Shown piece by piece: positions 29,428 through 37,367 of a stretch of 64,000 nucleotides of DNA (position 1 is its first letter; the number at the start of each line of letters is the position of its first letter). A program made the translations under genes and the position numbers. The stretch comes from Aureimonas sp. Leaf427. GTDB taxonomy: Bacteria > Pseudomonadota > Alphaproteobacteria > Rhizobiales > Rhizobiaceae. The notes under the pieces are model-generated. The model saw only the letters and a list, made by a program, of their open reading frames with translations, was not told the DNA's origin and did no database searches. Location of the stretch: positions 282,914-346,913 of the forward strand of contig NZ_LMQW01000023.1 of assembly GCF_001425485.1 (NCBI RefSeq), in the 5' to 3' direction.

Positions 29428-29532
29428 TCAGATGTAGATCACCAGCAAGACGATCAGCAGCCAAAACACGGCTGCCGCCCAAAGGCTGATGACGACTCCA
29501 CGGAAAGGCCCGCGCAAACTAAGCGGCACCAC
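29428..29532 (-). CDS. Possible 34-residue hydrophobic peptide
   Basis: A frame from GTG at 29532 encodes a short basic start (VVPLSLRGPFRGVV) and one membrane segment (ISLWAAAVFWLLIVLLVIYI) ending at the stop. GGAGGAGAAGGG lies about 20 bases upstream, better placed for an ATG that opens an eight-codon frame, so the start is unclear (GTG at 29529 or TTG at 29517 are alternatives). The uninterrupted hydrophobic stretch is the reason to note it. Confidence 0.3.
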   Translation of the reverse strand: MVPLSLRGPFRGVVISLWAAAVFWLLIVLLVIYI

Positions 29533-30076
29533 GACAACGGTACATGAGATGTCCCTTCTCCTCCGGCCCGCCGCGACGGTAGGGGCGCATGCTTAACGAA
29601 ACATGATGCGCCTGCGGCTCGGAGTGGGAATAAGTCGCGGCTCTGCGGCGCCGCTAACGGGAACCCGAAACGTTCGACCGGGACGGAATTCCAGGGCTCG
29701 CAATGCACCGGCGCGGGGTCAAGCGCCCTTGTACGGCTCAGCCAGTCCGGCTTTCCGCGGGTTTGCGACCAATCCGCGCAGCCGGACATCGGCTCGATGA
29801 GAATTCAGGCGAAGCCTGAGTCCGATCACGCGGGCCTAGCGTGCATGTCACGCTCTCGCCGGCCGTCGGAACGGCCTAGATAGGTCGGGCGGGTCGGCCT
29901 TCAAACGGGACGGTGTCGAACTTCAGATCGTGTCGATCGCCATCGCCTGAGGTGCCCGTGTCGAAACGACCGGGCTCGTCGTCGCGTGCTGCTTGCCTCG
30001 AGCGGGTCGACCTTGCCATCGACAACCGGCCATCGAGGGCCGGGCAGATCGCCCGGCCGCCAATGCCCCGATCAGA

Positions 30077-30625
30077 TCACAGGTCGGGATAGGTCTCGGG
30101 CGTCACGAGGGCCCACTTGGCATCCTTTTCGGAGATCACGCTCACCGGCAGAGGCCATTCTATGCCGAAGAGCGGATCGTCGAACCGCACGCCGCCCTCG
30201 CTGGCCGGCGTATAGGGCGAGGAGACGAGGTAGCTGACCTCGACGTCGTCTGTCAGCGTCTGGAAGCCGTGGGCGAAGCCCTTCGGCACATAGAGGAGGC
30301 GCCGGTTCTCGGCGGAGAGCTCGAAGCCTTGATGGCGCAGGAAGGTCGGCGAGCTCCGGCGCAGGTCGATGATGACGTCGAGGATTGCCCCCCGCAGACA
30401 GCGCAGGAGCTTCACTTCGCCATGCGGCGGCCGCTGGAAATGCATGCCGCGCACGGTTCCCTTTTCGGCGGAAACCGAAGCGTTCTGCTGGACGAAGATG
30501 GTCTCGAGGCCTTGCTTGCCGAACTCGTCGGCGCAGAAGGTGCGGCCGAACCAGCCGCGTTCGTCGCCCCGCGGCTCGATGTCGATCAGCCGCGCATCCT
30601 TCAGGTCCGTCTCGTGGAAGATCAT
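30077..30625 (-). CDS. rfbC: dTDP-4-dehydrorhamnose 3,5-epimerase family protein
   Basis: A 182-residue cupin-fold RmlC-family epimerase. Typical blocks are GWFGRTFCADEF, the catalytic-type His in VRGMHFQRPPHGEVKLLRCL, ILDVIIDLR, and LLYVPKGFAHGFQTLTDD. It is the last gene of a four-gene minus-strand operon and overlaps the upstream gene by ATGA. Because the operon starts with a CDP-glucose-forming enzyme and has no dTDP genes, it may act on a CDP-linked 4-keto sugar rather than dTDP-rhamnose. Confidence 0.88.
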   Translation of the reverse strand: MIFHETDLKDARLIDIEPRGDERGWFGRTFCADEFGKQGLETIFVQQNASVSAEKGTVRGMHFQRPPHGEVKLLRCLRGAILDVIIDLRRSSPTFLRHQGFELSAENRRLLYVPKGFAHGFQTLTDDVEVSYLVSSPYTPASEGGVRFDDPLFGIEWPLPVSVISEKDAKWALVTPETYPDL

Positions 30626-31956
30626 GCGGCCTGTCCCGTCTTGCCCTGTGCCGAGAAAAGCTGGCGCTGCTCGGCATACAAACGATCGACGATCCGCCCG
30701 TCCGGCAGATCGACATCGGAAAATCGGATCGGCTGATCCTTGGCGACCGCGTGCTTCAGCGACGCGCCCAGCGCGAGGCCGAGCGGCAGGAGGTCCTCCC
30801 GATCGACGGCGTCGCTGTTCTCGGCCACGCCATAGGCCTCGTATCCGCCGAACTCCTGGATGATCTCGCCGGGCGCCAGATCCTTCTTGGCGACGGAGAT
30901 CACGCCGACCTTCGGCGCTCCCGCAGGCGCCAGGACCGCGTCGCCGAACAGGGCCGCGCGCGCGATCGAGGTCGGAACCTCGAAATGGCAGAGGTGGTAG
31001 GGCGTCGAGAAGCAGTAGTAGGGGCCGGTGCCGAGCTTGTAGAGGTTCAGGAAGTGCTGCTGGGCGGGATCGTCATGCGTGCCGAGCACGAAGACGCCGG
31101 GTCCGGGCCGCGCGCCGACCACGTAGTCGACGAGCCCGATGCTGCTTTTGTCGAGCGCTTCGGTGAAAGCCGAGACCGTCGACTCCAACGGAACCAGCGG
31201 CGCGGTCGGATCGCCGCCCGACACGTCCGGTCCGAGCATGCCCCGGCGCGCCACGCCGAAGCCGGTGCCGTTCGCGACGATCGCCTGCTCGTAGGAAATC
31301 TTGGTGCCGTCGGCGAAGGAGGCGACCATGGCCGGCTTCTGGCCCCACTTCTCCGCGAAGGCCCGCTGGGTGGTCGGGTTGCGATAGGGATCGTGCAGGC
31401 CTTTGATGTTGCCGCAGAGAACGGGCTTCACGCCGAGGCCGGCGACGAAGCGGTAGAGGTTCATCTGCACGCCCGGCTGGTCGCCGTCGGCGAAGGTGTA
31501 GATGACGTTCGCCGCGTCCGCCTTGGCCTTCAGGATCGGGCCGACCGTGCCGTCCACTTCGGCATTCATCTGAACGACGTGCTTGCCGGCCTCGATCGCG
31601 GCCAGGATGATCTGCGCCGCGTATTCGATCGAGCCGGTCACCTCGACCACCACGTCCACGCCATCGGCCTGGACCAGCGAAACGGCGTCTTCCGTGGCGA
31701 CGGGCCGGCCCGACGCGATGGCGGCCTCGATGGCGACGCGCCCTTCCACGGTCACCGGCTCGATCCCGAGTTCGGTGAAGGCGCGCTGCGCGGGCCCGGC
31801 ATGGCGGTTGGCGACGCCGACCACGCGCATGCCCTTTGTGGACCGCACGATCTGGCGCACGATGCCCTTGCCCTGGAAACCGGCGCCGACCAGCGCCACG
31901 CGGATGGGTTTGCCTTCGGCCTCGCGCCGGGCGAGAGCGGTGTCGACGAGGATCAT
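30622..31956 (-). CDS. SAF-domain NAD(P)-dependent oxidoreductase of a nucleotide-sugar operon
   Basis: A 444-residue protein. The N-terminal Rossmann fold carries RVALVGAGFQGKGIVRQIVR near residue 19, like homoserine dehydrogenase-type enzymes. A catalytic-like middle domain follows, then a C-terminal SAF-type domain (about residues 345-420, GVISVAKKDLAPGEIIQEFG). The start at 31956 leaves 7 bases to the cytidylyltransferase stop. It is regularly found beside glucose-1-phosphate cytidylyltransferase genes and probably reduces or rearranges the nucleotide sugar. The reaction is not established from sequence. Confidence 0.8.
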   Translation of the reverse strand: MILVDTALARREAEGKPIRVALVGAGFQGKGIVRQIVRSTKGMRVVGVANRHAGPAQRAFTELGIEPVTVEGRVAIEAAIASGRPVATEDAVSLVQADGVDVVVEVTGSIEYAAQIILAAIEAGKHVVQMNAEVDGTVGPILKAKADAANVIYTFADGDQPGVQMNLYRFVAGLGVKPVLCGNIKGLHDPYRNPTTQRAFAEKWGQKPAMVASFADGTKISYEQAIVANGTGFGVARRGMLGPDVSGGDPTAPLVPLESTVSAFTEALDKSSIGLVDYVVGARPGPGVFVLGTHDDPAQQHFLNLYKLGTGPYYCFSTPYHLCHFEVPTSIARAALFGDAVLAPAGAPKVGVISVAKKDLAPGEIIQEFGGYEAYGVAENSDAVDREDLLPLGLALGASLKHAVAKDQPIRFSDVDLPDGRIVDRLYAEQRQLFSAQGKTGQAA

Positions 31957-31963
31957 GGTCTTC

Positions 31964-32737
31964 TCAGCCCCAGACTTTCCACGGAGCGCCCTTGGCCCAG
32001 AGCTCTTCCAAGACATGGCGGTCGCGCAGCGAATCCATGCTCTGCCAGAAGCCGGTATGGGCATAGCTGGCCAGCTTGCCGCGCTCGATCAGCCGATCCA
32101 TCGGCTCGGCTTCGAGAACGGTCTGATCATCGTCGATGAGGTCGATCATCTCGGGCTCGCAGACGAAGAAGCCGCCGTTGATCAGGCCGCCGTCCGACGC
32201 GCCCTTCTCGCGAAAGCCCTGGACGAGATTGTTGTCCTCGCTGAGACGCAGCGCGCCGTAGCGGCCGGGCTGGGACACGGCCGTGAGGGTGCACCAGGCC
32301 TTGGCCGCGCGGTGGGTCTCGATCAGGGCGGGGATGTCGACATTGCTCACGCCGTCGCCATAGGTCAGGCAGAAGGTCTCGTCGCCGAGCAGATGCCGGG
32401 CGCGGCGCAGGCGGCCGCCCGTCATGCTGTTGATGCCGGTATCGACGACCGTGACGCGCCAGTCCTCGTTGACCATGCTGGCCCATTCGACGCCGCCCGA
32501 CTTCAGGTCGATCGTGAAGTCGGATTCGTTGGCGCGGTAGTTCAGGAAGTAGTCGCGGATGTACTCGACCTTGTATCCGCCGAGCACGACGAAATCCCGC
32601 AAGCCGTAATGGGCGTAGAACTTCATGATGTGCCAGATGATGGGGCGGCCGCCGACCTCCACCATGGGTTTGGGCCGAACGGAGGTTTCCTCGCTCAGCC
32701 TCGTGCCGAAGCCGCCCGCCAGCAACGCGACCTTCAT
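31964..32737 (-). CDS. rfbF: Glucose-1-phosphate cytidylyltransferase
   Basis: Makes CDP-glucose from CTP and glucose-1-phosphate. It has 257 residues from the ATG at 32737, which overlaps the upstream stop (ATGA). The nucleotidyltransferase signature LLAGGFGTRLSEETSVRPKP is at the N-terminus, with MVEVGGRPIIWHIM, FCLTYGDGVSNVDI and ESDFTIDLKSGGVEW also typical of RfbF. It commits this operon to CDP-activated sugars, probably for the exopolysaccharide. Confidence 0.93.
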   Translation of the reverse strand: MKVALLAGGFGTRLSEETSVRPKPMVEVGGRPIIWHIMKFYAHYGLRDFVVLGGYKVEYIRDYFLNYRANESDFTIDLKSGGVEWASMVNEDWRVTVVDTGINSMTGGRLRRARHLLGDETFCLTYGDGVSNVDIPALIETHRAAKAWCTLTAVSQPGRYGALRLSEDNNLVQGFREKGASDGGLINGGFFVCEPEMIDLIDDDQTVLEAEPMDRLIERGKLASYAHTGFWQSMDSLRDRHVLEELWAKGAPWKVWG

Positions 32738-33786
32738 GCCTCCGCTCCCTGCCACTTGAGCGACTGGGTCAGCCGGCCGGCGGCGATGTGCCCCTCGAGA
32801 ACCTTCAGGCGCATCATGCCCGACTGCCGGAACTGCGCGTCGGCAAAGCCCATGGACTTCAGCCCGGTGACGAGCCGCGCGATGGAATCGTCGAGCGACA
32901 GGCGCGGCTGGTGATCCGGGGCCAGTTCCGCATAGCGGCTGAAGTCCACCTTGTAGGACCGGCTGTCGACGGCGGCGCTGTGATTGATGGAAACGCGCGT
33001 GCCCGGCACGTGCCGGACCACGGCCTCGGCCAGATCCCGCACCTGATAATTGGCCTTGTCGGTGCCGGCATTGACCACGAGATAGGTGCCGCCGTTATCG
33101 GCCTTCCGCCCAACGGCCCAGGAGATGGCGAGCGCCATGTCGTTGGTGTCGATCAGCGGACGCCAGGGCGTGCCGTCGCTGAGAACGGTGATCTCGCCCG
33201 AGCTCAGCGCGCAGGCCACGAAGTCGTTGAGGACGAGGTCGAGGCGAAGGCGCGGGGACATGCCGCAGGCGGTGGCGAAGCGCAGGCAGGTCGTCACCAT
33301 CGAGCCGCCGACCTCGGCCAGCGCCTTCTCAGTGCCGACCTTGGATTTGGCATAGGCCGTCATGGGGTTCAGCGGGTCGCTCTCGACGCGGGCCTCGCCG
33401 CCGGCGACGCCGTAGACGCTGCAGCTGGAGGCGAAGACGAAGTTCTTGACGCCGGCCGCCGCCGCCGCCCGGGCGATCGTGACCGAGGCATCCTCGTTGA
33501 TGTCGTGGGTCACCTGCTCGAACCGGCTGCCCATCGGATCGTTCGACACCGCGGCCAGATGGACGACGGCGTCGCACCCTTGCAGAAGCTCGACCGGCAG
33601 GCTGCGCACGTCGCCGAAGAGCTGCTCGTCCAGCGGACGCTCGGGAACATGATCGGCCGCCGTCAGGCAATGCGCAAAGAACGCAGAGTCGTAACCGATG
33701 ATCGTCGCGGCCGGATAGGCCTTCCGCAGTCGATCCACGACCGCAGGACCGACATATCCCATATTGCCTGTGATGAGAATTTTCAT
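32734..33786 (-). CDS. NAD-dependent epimerase/dehydratase (extended SDR)
   Basis: A 350-residue extended short-chain dehydrogenase. The Rossmann motif ITGNMGYVGPAVVDRL (GxxGxxG) is at residues 4-19; FASSCSVYGVAGG and the catalytic YAKSK follow. It is first in the four-gene nucleotide-sugar operon. It is not a classical RfbG-type CDP-glucose 4,6-dehydratase as far as I can tell, so either it supplies the 4-keto sugar itself or the pathway differs. Confidence 0.88.
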   Translation of the reverse strand: MKILITGNMGYVGPAVVDRLRKAYPAATIIGYDSAFFAHCLTAADHVPERPLDEQLFGDVRSLPVELLQGCDAVVHLAAVSNDPMGSRFEQVTHDINEDASVTIARAAAAAGVKNFVFASSCSVYGVAGGEARVESDPLNPMTAYAKSKVGTEKALAEVGGSMVTTCLRFATACGMSPRLRLDLVLNDFVACALSSGEITVLSDGTPWRPLIDTNDMALAISWAVGRKADNGGTYLVVNAGTDKANYQVRDLAEAVVRHVPGTRVSINHSAAVDSRSYKVDFSRYAELAPDHQPRLSLDDSIARLVTGLKSMGFADAQFRQSGMMRLKVLEGHIAAGRLTQSLKWQGAEA

Positions 33787-34390
33787 GATTGCCCCGACCC
33801 CAACACCGATTCTCCGAATTCAGCGGAAGCTACCAAACAGCCGAATGCCTGTCTTGCGAACAGTCTGTAGATAGTTACTTCGCTCGAACTGCCGCTGGGA
33901 CAGAATATGAGCCTGCCCTCCACCAGCCCTCGCGGGCCCGGTCGAAGCGGATCGTATCGCCAACACGAGCGCAAATGAAACGGTTCGAATCGATGTCGAC
34001 CGACTTCCGCACCGCAAAATCCGGTCGATCCGATCGATCTGGCTTGCAACCGTCCACACGGGATGCCGCGTCGCACGGCGGGGTGCCGGAGGTGAAACGC
34101 AAAACCATTCTAAAAAGCCCGGCGGAAAAGAATGCGGCTATATATCTACCGGTCTTATAGATCGATAAAGATGATGGTCCGAGCGTCGCACCGGGACATC
34201 ACACGAGCGGCGGAGACGAGCAGGGCCTGACAGGCGATGCGGACGGAGCCCGCCGGGATCGCCTCGCGGCAAGCGGCGGCACCGATCGCAACCTTTCGAG
34301 GGATCGCTCGATTCAACGATCGCCGGCACGGCTCATCAGCTGAGCCGACATGCAGCATTCTTCGACCGACGCCTCGAACGGCAGGATGAC
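33787..34390. promoter_or_regulatory. Divergent control region between EPS and sulfur blocks
   Basis: About 600 bases between the divergent nucleotide-sugar operon and the serine O-acetyltransferase gene, with no supported gene. An AT-rich block at about 34140-34175 includes ATAGATCGATAAAG (34157-34170), similar to elements before other sulfur genes in this window. Confidence 0.4.
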
Positions 34391-35365
34391 ATGGTCCATC
34401 TCGAACAGCAGCGACACGACGCCGATGAACCGGCCGGGAACATCGCCGAGCCCATCCTGTCGCCTGTTCCGGCGGCGTGGGACCTGAAGGATATCGTCGA
34501 CGAACTCCGGCTCTCGCGCGACGTCACCCATAATGTGCGCCATCTCGGGCGGCTTCGCCCGCCGCCGCTGCGCCGGGCGATCGACGAGGCCCTGACCGAT
34601 TTCTCCGCGGCCCTCTTTCCCGCCCATTACGGGCCGCCCGGCCTGACGCCCGCCAGCATCGACGCCTATGTCGGCGAGACGCTCGATCGCGGCCTCACCA
34701 CCCTGCGCGAACAGGTCCGGCGCACCCTGCCCTTTTCCAGTGCCGAGGATATCGAGGACGACGATCTGCTGCGGCAGTCCGGCGAGATCACGCGCCTCTT
34801 CGCGGCGCAGCTGCCGGACATTCGCGGCCTTCTCGTCAGCGATCTGCGCGCCGCCTATGCCGGCGATCCCGCCGGAACCGGCTATTCGGAAATCCTGCTC
34901 GTCTATCCCGGCATCACCGCCATCATCCACCACCGGCTCGCGCATGCGCTTCTGCGGCTGGGCGCGACCTTCCTCGCCCGGATGATCTCGGACATCGCAC
35001 GGTCGAAGACCGGCATCGACATTCATCCCGGTGCTGAGATCGGCCCGAGCTTCTTCATCGACCATGGAACGGGCGTCGTGATCGGGGAAACCGCGATCGT
35101 CGGCGCCCGCGTGCGGCTCTACCAAGCGGTCACGCTCGGCGCGCGCAGCTTCCCGGCCGACGAGACGGGCGTTCTGGTCAAGGGCCACCCGCGGCACCCG
35201 ATCATCGAGGACGATGTCGTCATCTATGCCGGCGCGACGGTGCTCGGCCGCATCACCGTCGGCAAGGGCTCCAGCATCGGCGGGAGCGTGTGGCTGACGC
35301 GCAGCGTTCCGCCGGGCAGCCAGATCAGCCAGGCGCAGACCCGCAGCGGCGCACCGGACGGCTGA
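34391..35365 (+). CDS. Serine O-acetyltransferase (EpsC-type)
   Basis: Makes O-acetylserine, the carbon skeleton for cysteine, from serine and acetyl-CoA. At 324 residues it is a long EpsC-type enzyme with an extra helical N-terminal domain (about residues 1-190). The left-handed beta-helix has hexapeptide repeats beginning GIDIHPGAEIGPSFFIDHGT, then GVVIGETAIVGARVRLYQAV, the usual SAT catalytic His regions. It converges on the encapsulin cargo cysteine desulfurase gene; serine acetyltransferases commonly accompany family 2 encapsulins. It probably feeds cysteine synthesis for that compartment. Confidence 0.9.
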   Translation: MVHLEQQRHDADEPAGNIAEPILSPVPAAWDLKDIVDELRLSRDVTHNVRHLGRLRPPPLRRAIDEALTDFSAALFPAHYGPPGLTPASIDAYVGETLDRGLTTLREQVRRTLPFSSAEDIEDDDLLRQSGEITRLFAAQLPDIRGLLVSDLRAAYAGDPAGTGYSEILLVYPGITAIIHHRLAHALLRLGATFLARMISDIARSKTGIDIHPGAEIGPSFFIDHGTGVVIGETAIVGARVRLYQAVTLGARSFPADETGVLVKGHPRHPIIEDDVVIYAGATVLGRITVGKGSSIGGSVWLTRSVPPGSQISQAQTRSGAPDG

Positions 35366-35415
35366 CCGGCGACTCCGTCCCTGCGAGAAAACGCATATCT
35401 CGGTCTTCGACTCCT

Positions 35416-35441
35416 GCCCCGCGTCCCTTGGGACGCGGGGC
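35416..35441. terminator. Hairpin terminator after serine O-acetyltransferase
   Basis: GCCCCGCGTCCC and GGGACGCGGGGC form a perfect 12-bp stem with a two-base loop (or 11 bp with four). ATTTC follows on the plus strand. It is likely a terminator for the acetyltransferase gene. Confidence 0.6.
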
Positions 35442-35473
35442 ATTTCACTGTCCGTAGGGGATCGTCGCGACGC

Positions 35474-35508
35474 AAAGAGCCCCGCCGTCTCGGACGGCGG
35501 GGCTCTTT
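35474..35508. terminator. Bidirectional intrinsic terminator between SAT and cysteine desulfurase
   Basis: AAAGAGCCCCGCCGTC pairs perfectly with GACGGCGGGGCTCTTT around a three-base loop. A T-rich end is present on both strands, so it can stop transcription from both convergent genes. Confidence 0.8.
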
Positions 35509-35528
35509 CTTAGCGAAGTCCGATGCTT

Positions 35529-37367
35529 TCAGTGTCTCGGGAGACGCTCGAGTCCGTGGATCAGCGTGTCCACGTCCTCCTTCGTGTTGTAGAAGGCGAG
35601 CGAGGCGCGCACCGTCTGTTCCACGCCGAAGTGGCGCAAAGCCGGCTGGGCGCAGTGATGGCCCGAGCGCGTCGCGATCCCGTGCCGGTCGAGATGGCGC
35701 GAGACCTGCTCGGGCTCGAAACCGTCGACGACGAAGGAGAGCACGCTCGCCTTCACCGGCGCCGTCCCGATGAGCTTCAGCCCCTTCACCTCGCCCAGCC
35801 GCTCCGTCGCGTAGTCGAGCAGGGCATGCTCGTAGGCCGCGATGGCGGGAAGGCCGATGCGCCCGAGATAGTCCACCGCAGCGCCGAGGCCGACGGCCCC
35901 GGCGATGTCCGGCGTGCCCGCCTCGAACTTTTCGGGCAGACCCTGGTAGATCGTCTTCTCGAACGTGACGTCCCGGATCATGTGCCCGCCGCCCTGCCAT
36001 GGCGGCATGGCGTCGAGATGGCGCTCCTTGCCGTAGAGGATGCCGATGCCGGTCGGGCCGAAGATCTTGTGGCCGGACAGGACGAGGAAGTCGGCATCGA
36101 GCGCCTGTACGTCGATCGGAATGTGCGGCGAGGACTGAGCCGCATCGACGAGAACCGGCACGCCGTGCGCATGCGCGATCTGGATGATCCACTCGACCGG
36201 GACGACCGTGCCGAGCGCGTTCGCCACATGGGTGACGGACACGAACTTGGTGCGGGGGCCGAGAAGGGCGGCGAAACGGTCGAGCCGAAGCTCGCCGCGC
36301 TCGTCGACCGGGGCGACCTTGAGGACCGCGCCCGTGCGCTGGGCGAGCAGCTGCCAGGGCACGATATTGGCGTGGTGCTCGATATGCGTGATGACGATCT
36401 CGTCGCCCGGCCCGATATTGGCGCCGCCATAGCTGTTGGCGACGAGGTTGATCGCCTCGGTCGTGCCGCGCAGGAACACGATCTCCTTGGAGGAGGCCGC
36501 GCCGATGAAGTCGCGCAGCTTGTCGCGCGCTCCCTCGAAAAGATCCGTGGAGCGCGCGGCCAGCGTGTGGGCCGCCCGATGAATGTTCGAATTGTGCCGG
36601 GAGTAGAACTCCGACGTCGCATCGATCACGCTTTGCGGCTTGTGCGTCGTCGCCGCATTGTCCAGCCAGACCAGCGGCTTGCCGTTGACCGACTGATGCA
36701 GGGCCGGGAAGTCGCGCCTAACGGCATGGACGTCGAAGCCTGCCGGGATCGGCGCGCCGCCCGTCAGCGGACGAGGGTCCGCCTGACTAGCGACGCTCGC
36801 CGGGGAAGCCGGCAGCGGCGCGAAAGCGGGTGTCGGCGCGACGCTCGCGATGTCCGAGCGCGTCGTCGCGGCGGGAACGCCCGCCGCCTTGGGTCCGCGC
36901 AGGTAGTAGTAGTCCTGCGAGGAATCATGCCGGCCATGATGCAGGTTGATCGGCGAGACACCCGACGAAGGAGCGGCGTCGAGCGCCGCCCCTTCCGTCT
37001 CGCGTGGACTACCGCCCGTCAAAAAACCCAGCGACGGCGCCTCGAAGTTCGAAGGCGGCGCGCGTCTGGCCTGCCCGGCCTGGACCGGGGCGCTGGCCGA
37101 TGGCGGGCTGTGAACCGCCGGCGAGGCCGACGGTTCGTAGCGATCGAGGCGCAGGGGTGCGCGGCTTGCCGGCGATGCGGCGCTCGGCGCGGAAGGCTCG
37201 TCGCGGAAGAACTCCCGGACGAGGTCCACGATCAAGCCCGTCGGCGGCTCGTTCGCCGGCGCCGCCACCGGCGGCGAGAGAGCCGGCAGTGATGGGGCCG
37301 CCAGTGATGGGGCCGGCAATGATGGGAAAGGACGGCCGAAGCCGCGAGGATCAGGCGCTGTAGTCAT
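35529..37367 (-). CDS. Cysteine desulfurase, encapsulin cargo type (SufS-like with disordered N-terminus)
   Basis: PLP enzyme releasing sulfur from cysteine as an enzyme persulfide. Residues 211-612 are a type II (SufS-like) desulfurase: LDNAATTHKPQSVID, PLP-lysine Lys434 in LSGHKIFGPTG, and catalytic Cys572 in TRSGHHCAQP. Residues 1-210 are a low-complexity Ala/Pro/Ser-rich extension with islands such as IVDLVREFF (46-54) and SQDYYYLRGP (150-159). Such extensions target family 2 encapsulin cargo to the shell. The start overlaps the shell gene end by 17 bases, so shell and cargo are coupled. Stored or processed sulfur inside the compartment is the likely outcome. Confidence 0.93.
   Translation of the reverse strand: MTTAPDPRGFGRPFPSLPAPSLAAPSLPALSPPVAAPANEPPTGLIVDLVREFFRDEPSAPSAASPASRAPLRLDRYEPSASPAVHSPPSASAPVQAGQARRAPPSNFEAPSLGFLTGGSPRETEGAALDAAPSSGVSPINLHHGRHDSSQDYYYLRGPKAAGVPAATTRSDIASVAPTPAFAPLPASPASVASQADPRPLTGGAPIPAGFDVHAVRRDFPALHQSVNGKPLVWLDNAATTHKPQSVIDATSEFYSRHNSNIHRAAHTLAARSTDLFEGARDKLRDFIGAASSKEIVFLRGTTEAINLVANSYGGANIGPGDEIVITHIEHHANIVPWQLLAQRTGAVLKVAPVDERGELRLDRFAALLGPRTKFVSVTHVANALGTVVPVEWIIQIAHAHGVPVLVDAAQSSPHIPIDVQALDADFLVLSGHKIFGPTGIGILYGKERHLDAMPPWQGGGHMIRDVTFEKTIYQGLPEKFEAGTPDIAGAVGLGAAVDYLGRIGLPAIAAYEHALLDYATERLGEVKGLKLIGTAPVKASVLSFVVDGFEPEQVSRHLDRHGIATRSGHHCAQPALRHFGVEQTVRASLAFYNTKEDVDTLIHGLERLPRH

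Larger units (their letters stand above)
28958..30076. other. Long gene-poor region between exoY and the nucleotide-sugar operon
   Basis: About 1.1 kb. It contains an intrinsic terminator near its left end and one possible short hydrophobic peptide gene on the minus strand. Other open frames have no ribosome site or recognisable protein character. Confidence 0.4.

Noticed and set aside
35416..35508. Two adjacent hairpins as a possible structured RNA or attachment site
   Set aside because: Position between convergent genes and T-rich flanks on the second hairpin fit ordinary terminators.
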